From Vallicoccus soli (GTDB lineage Bacteria > Actinomycetota > Actinomycetes > Motilibacterales > Motilibacteraceae), in assembly GCF_003594885.1 (NCBI RefSeq), contig NZ_QZEZ01000003.1, forward strand, positions 1-64,000: 64,000 bases of DNA, in the 5' to 3' direction. Position 1 is the first letter of the stretch; each line of letters opens with the position of its first letter. The notes under the pieces are model-generated. The model was not told the DNA's origin. It saw only the letters and a program-made list of their open reading frames with translations, and ran no database searches. Both the position numbers and the translations under genes were made by a program. Below, in pieces: positions 9,819 to 18,325 of this stretch.

Positions 9819-11114
9819 TCAGTGCCCGGTGGCCGCCGCCCGCCGGCGGGCCAGCGCGTCCACGCTCGCCGCGAGGAGCAGGACGCCGCCGGTGATGAGG
9901 TAGTTGAGGTACGCCTCGACGCCGAGCAGCCCCAGGCCGTTCGCGATGGCCGCGATGACGAGACCGCCGAGCAGGGCGTCGCGCACCCGCCCGCGCCCGC
10001 CGAAGAGGCTCGTGCCGCCGATGACCGCCGCGCCCACCGCGTAGAGCAGGGTGTTGCCGGCGCCGGAGCCGGGCGTCACCGAGCTCAGGCGCGACGCGGC
10101 CGCGATGCCGCTGACCGCCGCCATCGTCGAGGAGATGACGAAGGCCGCCACCCGGATCCGGGCGACCGGGATGCCCGCGCGGCGCGCCGCCTCGGCGTTG
10201 CCGCCCACGGCGTACACGTGCCGGCCGAAGGCCGTGCGGCCCAGCACGAACGACAGTGCGACGAGCAGCACGACGACGAGCGGCACGGCGTACGGCACGC
10301 CGGCGAGCTCGACGGCGGGGTTGAGCGCGCGGTCCGCGCTGAGCACGGCGACCGTCGCCAGCACGAGCACCGACACGACGACGACCTTCGCGACGACGAC
10401 CGGCAGCGGCTGGCGGGCCAGGCCCCGGGCGTGCTTGCGCTGCCAGCCGAGCAGCGACAGCGCGCCCCAGACCAGCGAGCCCGCGACCGCGAGGCCCCAG
10501 CCCCATGCCACCGGCATCGTGCTGTTCGCGATGCCGCGGACCACCTCGTCGCGCACGGGGACCGTGCCGCCCTCGCCGATGATGCGCAGGGTCGCGCCCT
10601 GCAGGCCGAGGAACAGCGCCAGCGTCACGACGAAGCTGGGGATGCCCACCAGCGCCACGAGGGAGCCGGTGACCAGGCCGATGAGCGCGCCCGCGGCCAG
10701 CGCGGCCAGCGTCGCGACCCACCAGCTCGCGCCCTGCACCGCCAGCATCTGCGCCAGGACCGCCGCGCACACGCCGCTGACGACGCCGGCGGACAGGTCG
10801 ATCTCGCCGAGCAGGAGCACGAAGACGAGACCCATGGCGAGCAGGGTGATCGGGACGGCCTGCACGAGCAGGTTGTTGACGTTCAGGGCCGTCGGGAAGG
10901 TCTCGGGCCGCAGCGCGGTGAACAGCGCGCAGAGGGCGAGCAGGCCGAGCACCGCCGGGAGCGCGCCGAGGTCGCCGCCGCGGATGCGGTCGACGTACGC
11001 CCGCACGGCGCCGCCGACGCTCGTCTCCTGCCGGTCGGCGCGGAAGGCGCCCGCCGCGGGGTCGTCGGCCGGGCCCGGCCCGGGCGCGGGTGCCGTGTCC
11101 GGCAGCTGGGTCAT
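9819..11114 (-). CDS. xylH: Sugar ABC transporter permease, XylH-like
   Basis: The 431-residue inner-membrane permease belongs to the BPD_transp_2 family and pairs with XylG and XylF. After a Pro/Ala-rich N-terminal tail of about 40 residues come roughly ten helices, including LLAMGLVFVLLLGEIDLSAG and the YAVGGNAEAARRAGIPV coupling segment. The ATG at 11114 lies 26 bp after the xylG stop. Its stop is 9 bp from the convergent LacI-type gene. The order xylF-xylG-xylH between dxs and aconitase resembles, as I recall, SCO6009-6011 of Streptomyces coelicolor, a xylose importer; the substrate is an inference from that synteny. Confidence 0.9.
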   Translation of the reverse strand: MTQLPDTAPAPGPGPADDPAAGAFRADRQETSVGGAVRAYVDRIRGGDLGALPAVLGLLALCALFTALRPETFPTALNVNNLLVQAVPITLLAMGLVFVLLLGEIDLSAGVVSGVCAAVLAQMLAVQGASWWVATLAALAAGALIGLVTGSLVALVGIPSFVVTLALFLGLQGATLRIIGEGGTVPVRDEVVRGIANSTMPVAWGWGLAVAGSLVWGALSLLGWQRKHARGLARQPLPVVVAKVVVVSVLVLATVAVLSADRALNPAVELAGVPYAVPLVVVLLVALSFVLGRTAFGRHVYAVGGNAEAARRAGIPVARIRVAAFVISSTMAAVSGIAAASRLSSVTPGSGAGNTLLYAVGAAVIGGTSLFGGRGRVRDALLGGLVIAAIANGLGLLGVEAYLNYLITGGVLLLAASVDALARRRAAATGH

Positions 11115-11140
11115 GGTGCTCCTCGTACGGGGGTGGGGGC

Positions 11141-11947
11141 TCAGGCGGCGCTGCCGGCGGCGGGGCCGAGCCCCAGCTCCCCGGAGCGGCCGGTCGTGAT
11201 GAGCTCGACGACCTGGGCGCGGGTCACGTCGGCGGTGGCCACGTCGGCGGCCATCCGGCCCAGGTAGAGCGGCGCGACGCGGTCGGCCACCTCGAAGACG
11301 TCGTTCATGTTGTGCGAGATGAGCACGACCGCGTGGCCGGTGTCGGCGAGGCGGCGCACGAGGTCGAGCACCTGGCGGGTCTGGGCGACGCCGAGCGCCG
11401 CGGTCGGCTCGTCGAGGAGCACGACCTTGCTGTCCCAGAGCACCGCCTTGGCGATGGCCACCGTCTGGCGCTGGCCGCCGGAGAGGCTCGCGACGAGCTG
11501 GCGGACGCTGGCGAGGGTGCGCACGGAGAGCTTGGCCAGGGTGTCGCGGGCCGCCTGCTCCATCGACGGCTCGTCGAGCAGCACGCCGTGGCGGCGCTCG
11601 CGGCCGAGGAACATGTTCTGCACGACGTCGAGGTTGTCGCACAGCGCGAGGTCCTGGTAGACGACCTCGATGCCCAGGGCGGCGGCGTCGCGCGGCCCGG
11701 ACACGCTCACCGGGCGCCCCTCGAAGAGGTACTCGCCACCGTCGATCGGGTGGATCCCCGCGATGCACTTGACCAGCGTGCTCTTGCCGGCGCCGTTGTC
11801 GCCGACGAGCGCGGTGACCGTGCCCGGGTAGACCTTGAGGTCGACCCCGTGCAGCACCTGCACCGCGCCGAACCGCTTCTCCACCCCGCGCAGCTCGAGC
11901 AGCGGCTGCCCCGGCGCCGTCGCGGCGGGGGTCGTCCCGTGGTCCAT
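11141..11947 (-). CDS. xylG: Sugar ABC transporter ATP-binding protein, single-domain XylG type
   Basis: The 268-residue ATPase energises the XylFH importer. A single complete ABC domain is present: Walker A GDNGAGKST, Q-loop VYQDLAL, signature LSGGQRQ, Walker [14 protein letters not shown] and switch His in VVLISHN. Enteric XylG and the mmsA product in this same window carry two ABC modules; the one-module form is known from FrcA and from actinobacterial xylose importers, where it would act as a homodimer. The ATG at 11947 begins MDHGTT. It follows xylF after 107 bp that contain a perfect stem-loop, and it precedes xylH by 26 bp. Confidence 0.92.
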   Translation of the reverse strand: MDHGTTPAATAPGQPLLELRGVEKRFGAVQVLHGVDLKVYPGTVTALVGDNGAGKSTLVKCIAGIHPIDGGEYLFEGRPVSVSGPRDAAALGIEVVYQDLALCDNLDVVQNMFLGRERRHGVLLDEPSMEQAARDTLAKLSVRTLASVRQLVASLSGGQRQTVAIAKAVLWDSKVVLLDEPTAALGVAQTRQVLDLVRRLADTGHAVVLISHNMNDVFEVADRVAPLYLGRMAADVATADVTRAQVVELITTGRSGELGLGPAAGSAA

Positions 11948-12005
11948 GCCTCGTCCTGTCTGTCGGTCGTGCGGGCCCGCCGCCCGCCGGGCGGCCGGGC
12001 GCGCG

Positions 12006-12039
12006 GGCGGCGCGGTGCCGTCGAGGGCACCGCGCCGCC
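12006..12039 (-). terminator. Stem-loop between xylF and xylG
   Basis: A perfect 14-bp stem (12006-12019 with 12026-12039) has a 6-base loop and lies 15 bases after the xylF stop. Such a structure inside a transporter operon commonly gives more binding protein than membrane parts, by partial termination or 3'-end protection. Confidence 0.6.
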
Positions 12040-12054
12040 GCGCGCCGGGGTGGG

Positions 12055-13170
12055 CTACTGGATGCCGAGCTCGGTGCAGTCGGCGGCGAACTCGCCGGTG
12101 CACAGGTCGGCGGCGGTGACGAAGCCGTCGTCGACGACGTCCTTGACGTTGTCGCGGAAGACCGCCACCGGGTCGAGGAGCACCGACGGCACCTGGCGCC
12201 CGCCCTCGGGGTCCTCGACCTCCTCGGTGCCGCTGGCCTCCTCGCCGTTGATGAGCCCGATCGCCAGCTCGGCGAGGGCGTTGGCCTCCTCCGCGATGGG
12301 CTTGTAGACCGTCATGCACTGGTTGCCGGCGAGGATGTTCTGCAGGCCCTCGACGGTGGCGTCCTGGCCGGTCACCGGCACCTCCCCGGCGGCCTGGTTG
12401 CGCGCGAGGATCGAGATCGCCGCGTTGCCCAGGCCGTCGTTGGCGGCGAGGACGCCGTCGATCTGGCCGCCCGCCTCGGTGTACATCTGCTCGAAGATCG
12501 TCGCCGCCTGCTGGTTGTCCCAGCCCGGCACCGCCTGCTCGGCGACCACGGTGTAGTCCTGCACCGCGTCCAGGACCTCGTGGGCGCCCTGGGAGAAGAG
12601 CGTGGCGTTGTTGTCGTCGGGCGAGCCGTTGAGGTAGGCGATGTTCTTCGGCCCCTCGCCGAGGCACTGCTGGAGCCCCTGGCCCTGGAGCCGGCCGACC
12701 TCGACGTTGTCGAACGAGACGTAGTACTCCGCGGAGCCGCCGAGGGTCAGGCGGTCGTAGTCGATGGTGAGCACGCCCTGCTGCTGCGCGGTGCTCTGGA
12801 TCTGCGCGCCCGAGGCCGAGTCGAGGTTGACGATCGCGAGCACGGTCACGCCGCCGGTGATCATCTGGTCGGCGATGGTCTGCATCCGCTGGGCGTCGCC
12901 CTCGGCGTTCTGGATGTCGTACTCGATGCCGGCCTCCTCGAAGGCCTGCGCGAGGAGGGGGCGGTCCGCGGTCTCCCAGCGGGCGGAGGACTCGGTGTCG
13001 GGGAGGATCACGCCGACCTTGCCCTCGGCCTGCGCCCCGCCCGTGCTGCTGCCCGTGCTGCCGCCGCCGGACGCCGTGCCGCCGCTGCCGGAGTCGTCGT
13101 CGCCGCAGGCCGCCAGGCTCAGCGCGAGGGCCGCGGACGCCGCCGCGGCGAGGATGCGTCGATGCACCAT
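12055..13170 (-). CDS. xylF: Sugar ABC transporter substrate-binding lipoprotein, XylF-like
   Basis: The 371-residue extracellular binding lipoprotein of the XylFGH importer has a lipobox LAAC (Cys22) and a Gly/Ser/Thr linker to about residue 50, then a ribose/xylose-type two-lobe fold. Characteristic stretches are the GVILPDTESSARWE entry, TIDYDRLTLGGSAEYYVSFD, YLNGSPDDNNATLFSQGAH and GVLAANDGLGNAAI, closely parallel to XylF. The ATG at 13170 has GGAGA upstream. It is the first gene of the operon. No sugar-responsive regulator lies next to it; in Streptomyces a ROK repressor (rok7B7) adjoins this operon, as I recall. Confidence 0.93.
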   Translation of the reverse strand: MVHRRILAAAASAALALSLAACGDDDSGSGGTASGGGSTGSSTGGAQAEGKVGVILPDTESSARWETADRPLLAQAFEEAGIEYDIQNAEGDAQRMQTIADQMITGGVTVLAIVNLDSASGAQIQSTAQQQGVLTIDYDRLTLGGSAEYYVSFDNVEVGRLQGQGLQQCLGEGPKNIAYLNGSPDDNNATLFSQGAHEVLDAVQDYTVVAEQAVPGWDNQQAATIFEQMYTEAGGQIDGVLAANDGLGNAAISILARNQAAGEVPVTGQDATVEGLQNILAGNQCMTVYKPIAEEANALAELAIGLINGEEASGTEEVEDPEGGRQVPSVLLDPVAVFRDNVKDVVDDGFVTAADLCTGEFAADCTELGIQ

Positions 13171-13384
13171 GGGTCGTCTCCACAGGTCTGGTCCGCGGGG
13201 GCGGACGGGGACCCGGTCCGGTTCTGCCGGGTCCGCGCCCATCGTGGGGCCCCGCCGGCCCGCGCGAGCCGTGTTGCGCGACATCGACCACGGCGTTTGC
13301 CGAACTGTTACCGGAGACTTCCGGGACAAGGGGGCGTAGCGGGCGCACCGGGCACCGCGCCTGGGAGCGCGCCCGGGCCCGCGG

Positions 13385-13427
13385 CAGGGCCGGCTCGGGG
13401 CCGCTCAGGGCCGGCTCAGGGCCGGCT
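13385..13427. repeat. CAGGGCCGGCT repeat
   Basis: The 11-base unit occurs at 13385-13395, 13406-13416 and 13417-13427, the last two in tandem, touching the 3' end of the small minus-strand gene. The rest of the 13171-13426 gap is the xylF upstream region, in which I see no clear operator. Confidence 0.7.
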
Positions 13428-13798
13428 CAGAGCCGCGCGACGAAGCGGCGGCCGCGCAGCGCCTGCTCGACGAGCCCGACGGCCCGCTCCACACCGACGA
13501 GGCGCGCCCCCTCCCGCTCCCAGGCCTGCACCGCGGCGGCCACGGCCTCCGGCGGCACGGCGTCGCGCAGCTCGGTCCGGCAGGTGGCCAGCCCCTCGCG
13601 CGTCGCGCGCACCGCCCCGGCGACGTGGTGCGCGGCGAAGCGCGCCAGCACGACGGGGTGCTTGCGCAGCACGTCGTAGCGCCGGTGGTCCGGCGGGCAG
13701 AGGTCCAGCAGCCAGGCGACGGCCGTCGCCTCCCAGTCGGGGGCGCCGGGCGGGCGGACCTCGCCCGGCCAGCCGGGCGGGACGGCGGGGGTGCTCAC
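13427..13798 (-). CDS. Conserved hypothetical protein (123 aa) downstream of aconitase
   Basis: I do not recognise a named family. The product starts with GTG at 13798 and has 123 residues, no membrane segment and no signal peptide. The composition is normal for a cytosolic protein, with two hydrophobic helical stretches (WEATAVAWLLDLCP, HPVVLARFAAHHVAGAVRATR), a single Trp-Pro-Gly start region and an Arg-rich end. The pattern of conserved-looking helices and the codon usage support a real gene. It follows aconitase on the same strand, but a strong terminator hairpin lies between them, so it probably has its own promoter or is expressed by read-through. Confidence 0.7.
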   Translation of the reverse strand: MSTPAVPPGWPGEVRPPGAPDWEATAVAWLLDLCPPDHRRYDVLRKHPVVLARFAAHHVAGAVRATREGLATCRTELRDAVPPEAVAAAVQAWEREGARLVGVERAVGLVEQALRGRRFVARL

Positions 13799-13848
13799 GC
13801 GGACCAGTGTGCGTCGCGGGTCCGACAGCCCCGGCGCCCGCCCGGACG

Positions 13849-13900
13849 CGCGGAGGGCGCCACCCCACGCGCACGGTGCACGTGGGGGGCGCCCTCCGCG
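13849..13900 (-). terminator. Terminator downstream of aconitase
   Basis: Arms 13849-13869 and 13881-13900 pair over 20 bp with one bulged A, around an 11-base loop. It lies 28 bp after the aconitase stop. Confidence 0.75.
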
Positions 13901-13927
13901 CGGTCGCGCGGCGCCGGCCGTCCTGGG

Positions 13928-16798
13928 TCAGGCCAGCCCGGCGAGGTTGCGCAGCACGTACTGCATGATCCCGCCGTGGCGGTAGTAGTCCGCCTCGCCC
14001 GGGGTGTCGATGCGCACGGTGGCGCGGAACTCCGTGCCGTCCGCGCGGACCGTCACCGTCTCGGGCGTCGCGCCGTCGTTGAGCCCGGTCACGCCGGTGA
14101 TGGTGAAGGTCTCCTCGCCGGTGAGGCCGAGGCTCTCGGCGCTCTCCCCCGGCTGGAACTGCAGCGGCAGCACGCCCATCCCGATGAGGTTCGAGCGGTG
14201 GATGCGCTCGTACGACTCCGCGATGACGGCCCGCACGCCGAGCAGCGCCGTGCCCTTGGCCGCCCAGTCGCGCGAGGAGCCCGAGCCGTACTCCTTGCCG
14301 GCGAGGATGACGAGCGGGACGCCCGCGGCCTGGTACGCCTGCGACGCGTCGTAGATCGTCGTGACCTCGCCGCCGGCGAGGAAGTCGCGCGTGAACCCGC
14401 CCTCGGTGCCCGGCGCGATCTGGTTGCGCAGGCGGATGTTCGCGAACGTGCCGCGGATCATCACCTCGTGGTTGCCGCGGCGCGAGCCGTACGAGTTGAA
14501 GTCGCGCCGCTCGACGCCCTTGGAGCCGAGGTACTTCCCGGCCGGGCTGTCGACCTTGATCGCGCCCGCGGGCGAGATGTGGTCGGTCGTCACCGAGTCG
14601 CCGAGCTTGGCGAGCACCCGCGCGCCCTCGATGTCGGTCACCGGCTGCGGCTGGGCCTGCATGCCCTCGAAGTACGGCGGGCGCCGCACGTAGGTCGACT
14701 CCGGGTCCCAGGCGAAGGTGTCGCCCGTCGGGGTCGGCAGGCCGCGCCAGCGCTCGTCACCGGCGAACACGTCGGCGTAGTCGCGGCTGAACATCTCCGC
14801 GGCCACCGCCGAGTCGATGACCTCCTGGACCTCCTGGCTCGAGGGCCACAGGTCGCGCAGGTAGACCGGCTGCCCGTCGGGGTCGAGGGCCAGCGGCTCC
14901 TCGACGACGTCGAGGTCCATCGTCCCGGCGATCGCGTACGCCACCACGAGCGGCGGCGAGGCGAGGTAGTTCATCTTCACGTCGGGGTTGATGCGCCCCT
15001 CGAAGTTGCGGTTGCCGGACAGCACCGCGGTGACGGCGAGGTCGGCCTCGTTGACCGCCGCGCTGACCTCCTCGATGAGGGGCCCCGAGTTGCCGATGCA
15101 GGTGGTGCAGCCGTACCCGACGAGGTTGAAGCCGAGCTTGTCGAGGTACGGCGTGAGGCCGGCCCGCTCGTAGTAGTCGCTGACGACCTTCGACCCGGGG
15201 GCGAGCGTCGTCTTGACCCACGGCTTGGCGGTCAGGCCCCGCTCGACGGCCTTCTTGGCCACGAGCGCCGCGCCGATCATCACCGACGGGTTCGAGGTGT
15301 TGGTGCACGAGGTGATGGCCGCGATGACGACCGCGCCGTGGTCGAGCACGAACTCCGTGCCGTCGGCCAGGCGCACCGGCACCGCCGCGCTCGGGCGCCC
15401 GTCGGCCGGGGCGGCGGCCGGGTGCTCCTCGGGGCGGCCGTCGACGTCCTCGCCCTCCTCGCCGGGCGCCGGGGTGGCCGGGTCGCTCGCCGGGAACGAC
15501 TCCGACGACGCCTCGTCGACGGCGGAGGCGACGCCGTGCGGCGCCGTCTGCTGCGGGACGCCGGGCTCGCGGTCGTCGCCGCCGGTGACGTCGTGCTCCA
15601 CGTAGTCGCGCAGGGAGGTGCGGAACGCGGTCTTGGCGTCGGACAGCGCGATCCGGTCCTGCGGGCGCTTCGGGCCGGAGATCGACGGCACGACCGTGGC
15701 GAGGTCGAGCTCGAGGTACTCGCTGAAGACCGGCTCGACGTAGCCCTGCGCGGACGGGTCGTGCCACATGCCCTGCTCGCGGGCGTACGCCTCCACGAGC
15801 GCGACCTGCTGGGCCGAGCGGCCGGTGAGCTGCAGGTAGCGCAGGGTCTCCTGGTCGATGGGGAACATCGCCGCGGTCGAGCCGAACTCCGGGCTCATGT
15901 TGCCGATCGTGGCCCGGTTGGCCAGCGGGACCGCCGAGACGCCCTCGCCGTAGAACTCGACGAACTTCCCGACCACGCCGTGGCGGCGCAGCATCTCGGT
16001 GATGGTGAGGACCAGGTCGGTGGCGGTCGCGCCCTCCGGGAGCTCGCCGCTCAGCCTGAAGCCGACGACGCGCGGGATGAGCATCGAGACCGGCTGGCCG
16101 AGCATCGCGGCCTCGGCCTCGATGCCCCCGACGCCCCAGCCGAGCACGCCGAGCCCGTTGACCATCGTGGTGTGCGAGTCGGTGCCGACGCAGGTGTCGG
16201 GGTAGGCCACGCCGTCGCGGACCATGACCGTGCGCGCCAGGTGCTCGATGTTGACCTGGTGCACGATGCCGGTGCCCGGCGGGACGACCTTGAACTCGCT
16301 GAAGGCGCCCTGGCCCCAGCGCAGGAACTGGTAGCGCTCGAGGTTGCGCTGGTACTCGATGTCGACGTTCTGCTCGAACGCGTCGGGGCGGCCGAAGACG
16401 TCGGCGATGACCGAGTGGTCGATGACGAGCTCGGCGGGCGCCAGCGGGTTGATCTTCGACACGTCGCCGCCGAGCGAGGCCATGGCCTCGCGCATGGTGG
16501 CCAGGTCCACCACGCAGGGCACCCCGGTGAAGTCCTGCATGACGACGCGGGCCGGGGTGAACTGGATCTCGACCGACGGGTGCGCCGAGGCGTCCCAGCC
16601 GGCGAGGGCGCGGATGTGCTCCGCGGTGATGTTCGCCCCGTCCTCGGTGCGCAGGAGGTTCTCCAGCAGCACCTTCAGCGAGTACGGCAGCCGCGCGACC
16701 TGCTCCTGCAGGCCGTCCAGCGCACCGAGCCGGTAGATGTCGTAGGCCTCGTCGCCGACCTCGAGCCGGCCCTTGCTGCCGAAGCTGTCCACGCTCAT
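13928..16798 (-). CDS. acnA: Aconitate hydratase (AcnA/IRP1 type)
   Basis: The 956-residue enzyme isomerises citrate to isocitrate via cis-aconitate in the TCA cycle, using a [4Fe-4S] cluster. The cluster cysteines lie in [11 protein letters not shown] and [11 protein letters not shown]; the substrate residues in [20 protein letters not shown] and [14 protein letters not shown] are intact, and the swivel domain starts near residue 700. Residues about 400-475 form an acidic, Pro/Ala-rich insert containing ESFPASDP, absent from E. coli AcnA but, as I recall, present in other actinobacterial aconitases. The ATG at 16798 gives [10 protein letters not shown], a family-typical start. Upstream lies an 18-bp near-palindrome that may bind a MarR-type regulator. 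Confidence 0.97.
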   Translation of the reverse strand: MSVDSFGSKGRLEVGDEAYDIYRLGALDGLQEQVARLPYSLKVLLENLLRTEDGANITAEHIRALAGWDASAHPSVEIQFTPARVVMQDFTGVPCVVDLATMREAMASLGGDVSKINPLAPAELVIDHSVIADVFGRPDAFEQNVDIEYQRNLERYQFLRWGQGAFSEFKVVPPGTGIVHQVNIEHLARTVMVRDGVAYPDTCVGTDSHTTMVNGLGVLGWGVGGIEAEAAMLGQPVSMLIPRVVGFRLSGELPEGATATDLVLTITEMLRRHGVVGKFVEFYGEGVSAVPLANRATIGNMSPEFGSTAAMFPIDQETLRYLQLTGRSAQQVALVEAYAREQGMWHDPSAQGYVEPVFSEYLELDLATVVPSISGPKRPQDRIALSDAKTAFRTSLRDYVEHDVTGGDDREPGVPQQTAPHGVASAVDEASSESFPASDPATPAPGEEGEDVDGRPEEHPAAAPADGRPSAAVPVRLADGTEFVLDHGAVVIAAITSCTNTSNPSVMIGAALVAKKAVERGLTAKPWVKTTLAPGSKVVSDYYERAGLTPYLDKLGFNLVGYGCTTCIGNSGPLIEEVSAAVNEADLAVTAVLSGNRNFEGRINPDVKMNYLASPPLVVAYAIAGTMDLDVVEEPLALDPDGQPVYLRDLWPSSQEVQEVIDSAVAAEMFSRDYADVFAGDERWRGLPTPTGDTFAWDPESTYVRRPPYFEGMQAQPQPVTDIEGARVLAKLGDSVTTDHISPAGAIKVDSPAGKYLGSKGVERRDFNSYGSRRGNHEVMIRGTFANIRLRNQIAPGTEGGFTRDFLAGGEVTTIYDASQAYQAAGVPLVILAGKEYGSGSSRDWAAKGTALLGVRAVIAESYERIHRSNLIGMGVLPLQFQPGESAESLGLTGEETFTITGVTGLNDGATPETVTVRADGTEFRATVRIDTPGEADYYRHGGIMQYVLRNLAGLA

Positions 16799-16890
16799 GC
16801 GCGTCCCCTCTCGTCCCGCCCATCCTGCCCGCCCCGACGGTCCGGGCCACCGCTGGGGGTGGCCCCACCCGCGGGCGGGGCTCCGGAAAG

Positions 16891-16908
16891 TATCTCGACG
16901 TCAAGATA
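16891..16908. promoter_or_regulatory. Near-perfect palindrome in the aconitase promoter region
   Basis: TATCTCGACGTCAAGATA is palindromic at 16 of 18 positions and sits 93 bp upstream of acnA in an otherwise GC-rich gap. The form resembles operators of MarR-family regulators of TCA genes such as TamR; that link is from memory and unverified. On the minus strand GATACT could serve as a -10 box for acnA, overlapped by the palindrome. Confidence 0.55.
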
Positions 16909-16933
16909 ACACGGGGTGGCCCCGCCGCACCCC

Positions 16934-16962
16934 TTGACAGCACCGCGCCGCACCTCCATGGT
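16934..16962 (+). promoter_or_regulatory. Promoter of the gntR-ABC-SDR operon
   Basis: A consensus -35 TTGACA (16934-16939) is followed after 17 bases by CATGGT (16957-16962), a fair -10. It points to the GntR gene 33 bp away, and its -10 touches the perfect inverted repeat 16960-16983. Confidence 0.6.
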
Positions 16963-16983
16963 TCCTTACATGAGTAAGGAACC
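16960..16983. promoter_or_regulatory. YtrA-type GntR operator
   Basis: GGTTCCTTAC and GTAAGGAACC form a perfect 10-bp inverted repeat separated by ATGA. It lies between the predicted -10 and the AGGAGG ribosome site of the GntR gene, exactly where an autorepressor of this small-regulator family would bind. Confidence 0.7.
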
Positions 16984-16994
16984 TAGGAGGTCCG

Positions 16995-17390
16995 GTGCCG
17001 GGCGGGCCTGACGGCGCGCCCCTGTTCCGGCAGGTCGCCGAGCTCGTCGAGGCGGCCGTGCTCGACGGCTCGCTGCCCGAGGGCGCCCGGGCCCCGTCCA
17101 CCAACGAGCTCGCCGCGTTCCACCGCATCAACCCGGCCACCGCCGCGAAGGGCCTGCAGCAGCTCGTCGACGACGGTGTGCTCCACCAGCGCCGCGGCCT
17201 CGGGGCCTTCGTCTCCGACGGCGCCCGCGAGCGCCTCCTCGAGCGGCGCCGCCGCTCCTTCGCCCGCCAGTACGTCGGCCCCCTCGTCGAGGAGGCGCGG
17301 GCGCTCGGTCTCGACCCGCAGGAGGTCCGTTCCATGCTGGAGTCCGCACTGGCGCAGGGCGCCGCCGACGGCGCGGGGGCTCGCTCGTGA
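16995..17390 (+). CDS. GntR-family regulator, YtrA subfamily
   Basis: The 131-residue regulator has the short YtrA layout: a winged helix at about residues 8-76 (FRQVAELVEAAVLDGSLPEG, NELAAFHRINPATAAKGLQQ, GVLHQRRGLGAFVSDGA) and a C-terminal helical dimerisation tail of about 50 residues with no ligand domain. Proteins of this kind usually repress the ABC-transporter operon in which they lie. GTG at 16995 has AGGAGG four bases upstream. A perfect inverted repeat directly upstream is the likely operator. The stop overlaps the ABC ATPase start by GTGA (17387-17390), so the regulator and transporter are translated together. Confidence 0.93.
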   Translation: MPGGPDGAPLFRQVAELVEAAVLDGSLPEGARAPSTNELAAFHRINPATAAKGLQQLVDDGVLHQRRGLGAFVSDGARERLLERRRRSFARQYVGPLVEEARALGLDPQEVRSMLESALAQGAADGAGARS

Positions 17391-18325
17391 GCCCCGGGCC
17401 CGCACCCGCCGCCGTCCTCGAGGGCGTCTTCAAGGGGTGGCGCGGCGTGCGCGCGCTCGACGACGTCACCGTCGCCCTCCCCGAGGGGGCCGTCACCGGC
17501 CTGCTCGGGCGCAACGGCGCCGGCAAGTCCACCCTGCTGCGCCTGCTCGCCGGGCACGCGCTGCCCGACGCCGGCACGGTCCGGGTCGGGGGGCGCGACC
17601 CGTACGAGCAGGACGCGGTCCTGGCCGGCGTGTGCCTCGTGAGCGAGGCGCAGCGCTACCCCGACTGGTACGAGGTGCGCCACGTCCTCGCCGCGGCCGC
17701 GCTGCTGCAGCCGCGCTGGGACGGGGCGTACGCCCGCCGCCTCGCCGAGGAGCTCGCCCTCCCACCGCGCCGGCGGGTGGGCAGGCTCTCCCGCGGCACG
17801 CTCTCCGCCCTCGGCGTCGTCGTGGGCCTCGCCGCGCGCGCCCCGCTGACGCTCTTCGACGAGCCGTACCTCGGCCTCGACGCCGTCGCCCGCCGCCTCT
17901 TCTACGACCGCCTCCTCGAGGACGTCGCGACGCACCCGCGCACGGTCGTCCTGTCGACGCACCTCATCGACGAGGTCGGCGACCTGCTCGAGCACGTCGT
18001 GCTCCTCGACCGCGGCCGGGTGCTGCTCGACGAGCCCGCCGAGGACCTGCGCCGGCGCGCCGTACGGCTCCTCGGCCCGGCCGCCGCGGTCGGCCGCGCC
18101 GCGGCGGGCCGCACGCTGCTCGCCGACGAGTCCCTCGGGGGCACCCGGCGGGCCGTCGCCCTCGGCGCCCTCGACGAGGACGAGGCGCTCGCCGCGCGCG
18201 CCGCGGGCGTCGCGCTCGAGCCCGTCCCGCTGCAGGAGCTGATCGTGCGCGCGACCGCGGCCGGCGGCGCCCCACCCGCGCCGCCCCTCACCCCCCGCCC
18301 CGCCCCGCAGGAGGTCCTGCCGTGA
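17387..18325 (+). CDS. ABC transporter ATP-binding protein (YtrB-like)
   Basis: The 312-residue ATPase carries an N-terminal ABC domain with Walker A GRNGAGKST (about residues 44-52), a Q-loop region at CLVSEAQRYPDW, a weakened signature LSRGTLSALG in place of LSGGQ, Walker B LTLFDEPYLGLD and switch His in VVLSTHLIDE. The last 90 residues form an accessory C-terminal region seen in drug or lantibiotic-type exporters. It is coupled by GTGA overlaps to the regulator before it and the membrane protein after it. The substrate is unknown; YtrA-type operons often respond to cell-envelope stress, which would be the first guess. Confidence 0.9.
   Translation: MSPGPAPAAVLEGVFKGWRGVRALDDVTVALPEGAVTGLLGRNGAGKSTLLRLLAGHALPDAGTVRVGGRDPYEQDAVLAGVCLVSEAQRYPDWYEVRHVLAAAALLQPRWDGAYARRLAEELALPPRRRVGRLSRGTLSALGVVVGLAARAPLTLFDEPYLGLDAVARRLFYDRLLEDVATHPRTVVLSTHLIDEVGDLLEHVVLLDRGRVLLDEPAEDLRRRAVRLLGPAAAVGRAAAGRTLLADESLGGTRRAVALGALDEDEALAARAAGVALEPVPLQELIVRATAAGGAPPAPPLTPRPAPQEVLP

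Noticed and set aside
13171-13330. A third copy of the LacI operator upstream of xylF
   Set aside because: Only GACATCGACC at about 13280 resembles it; the second half-site is missing.
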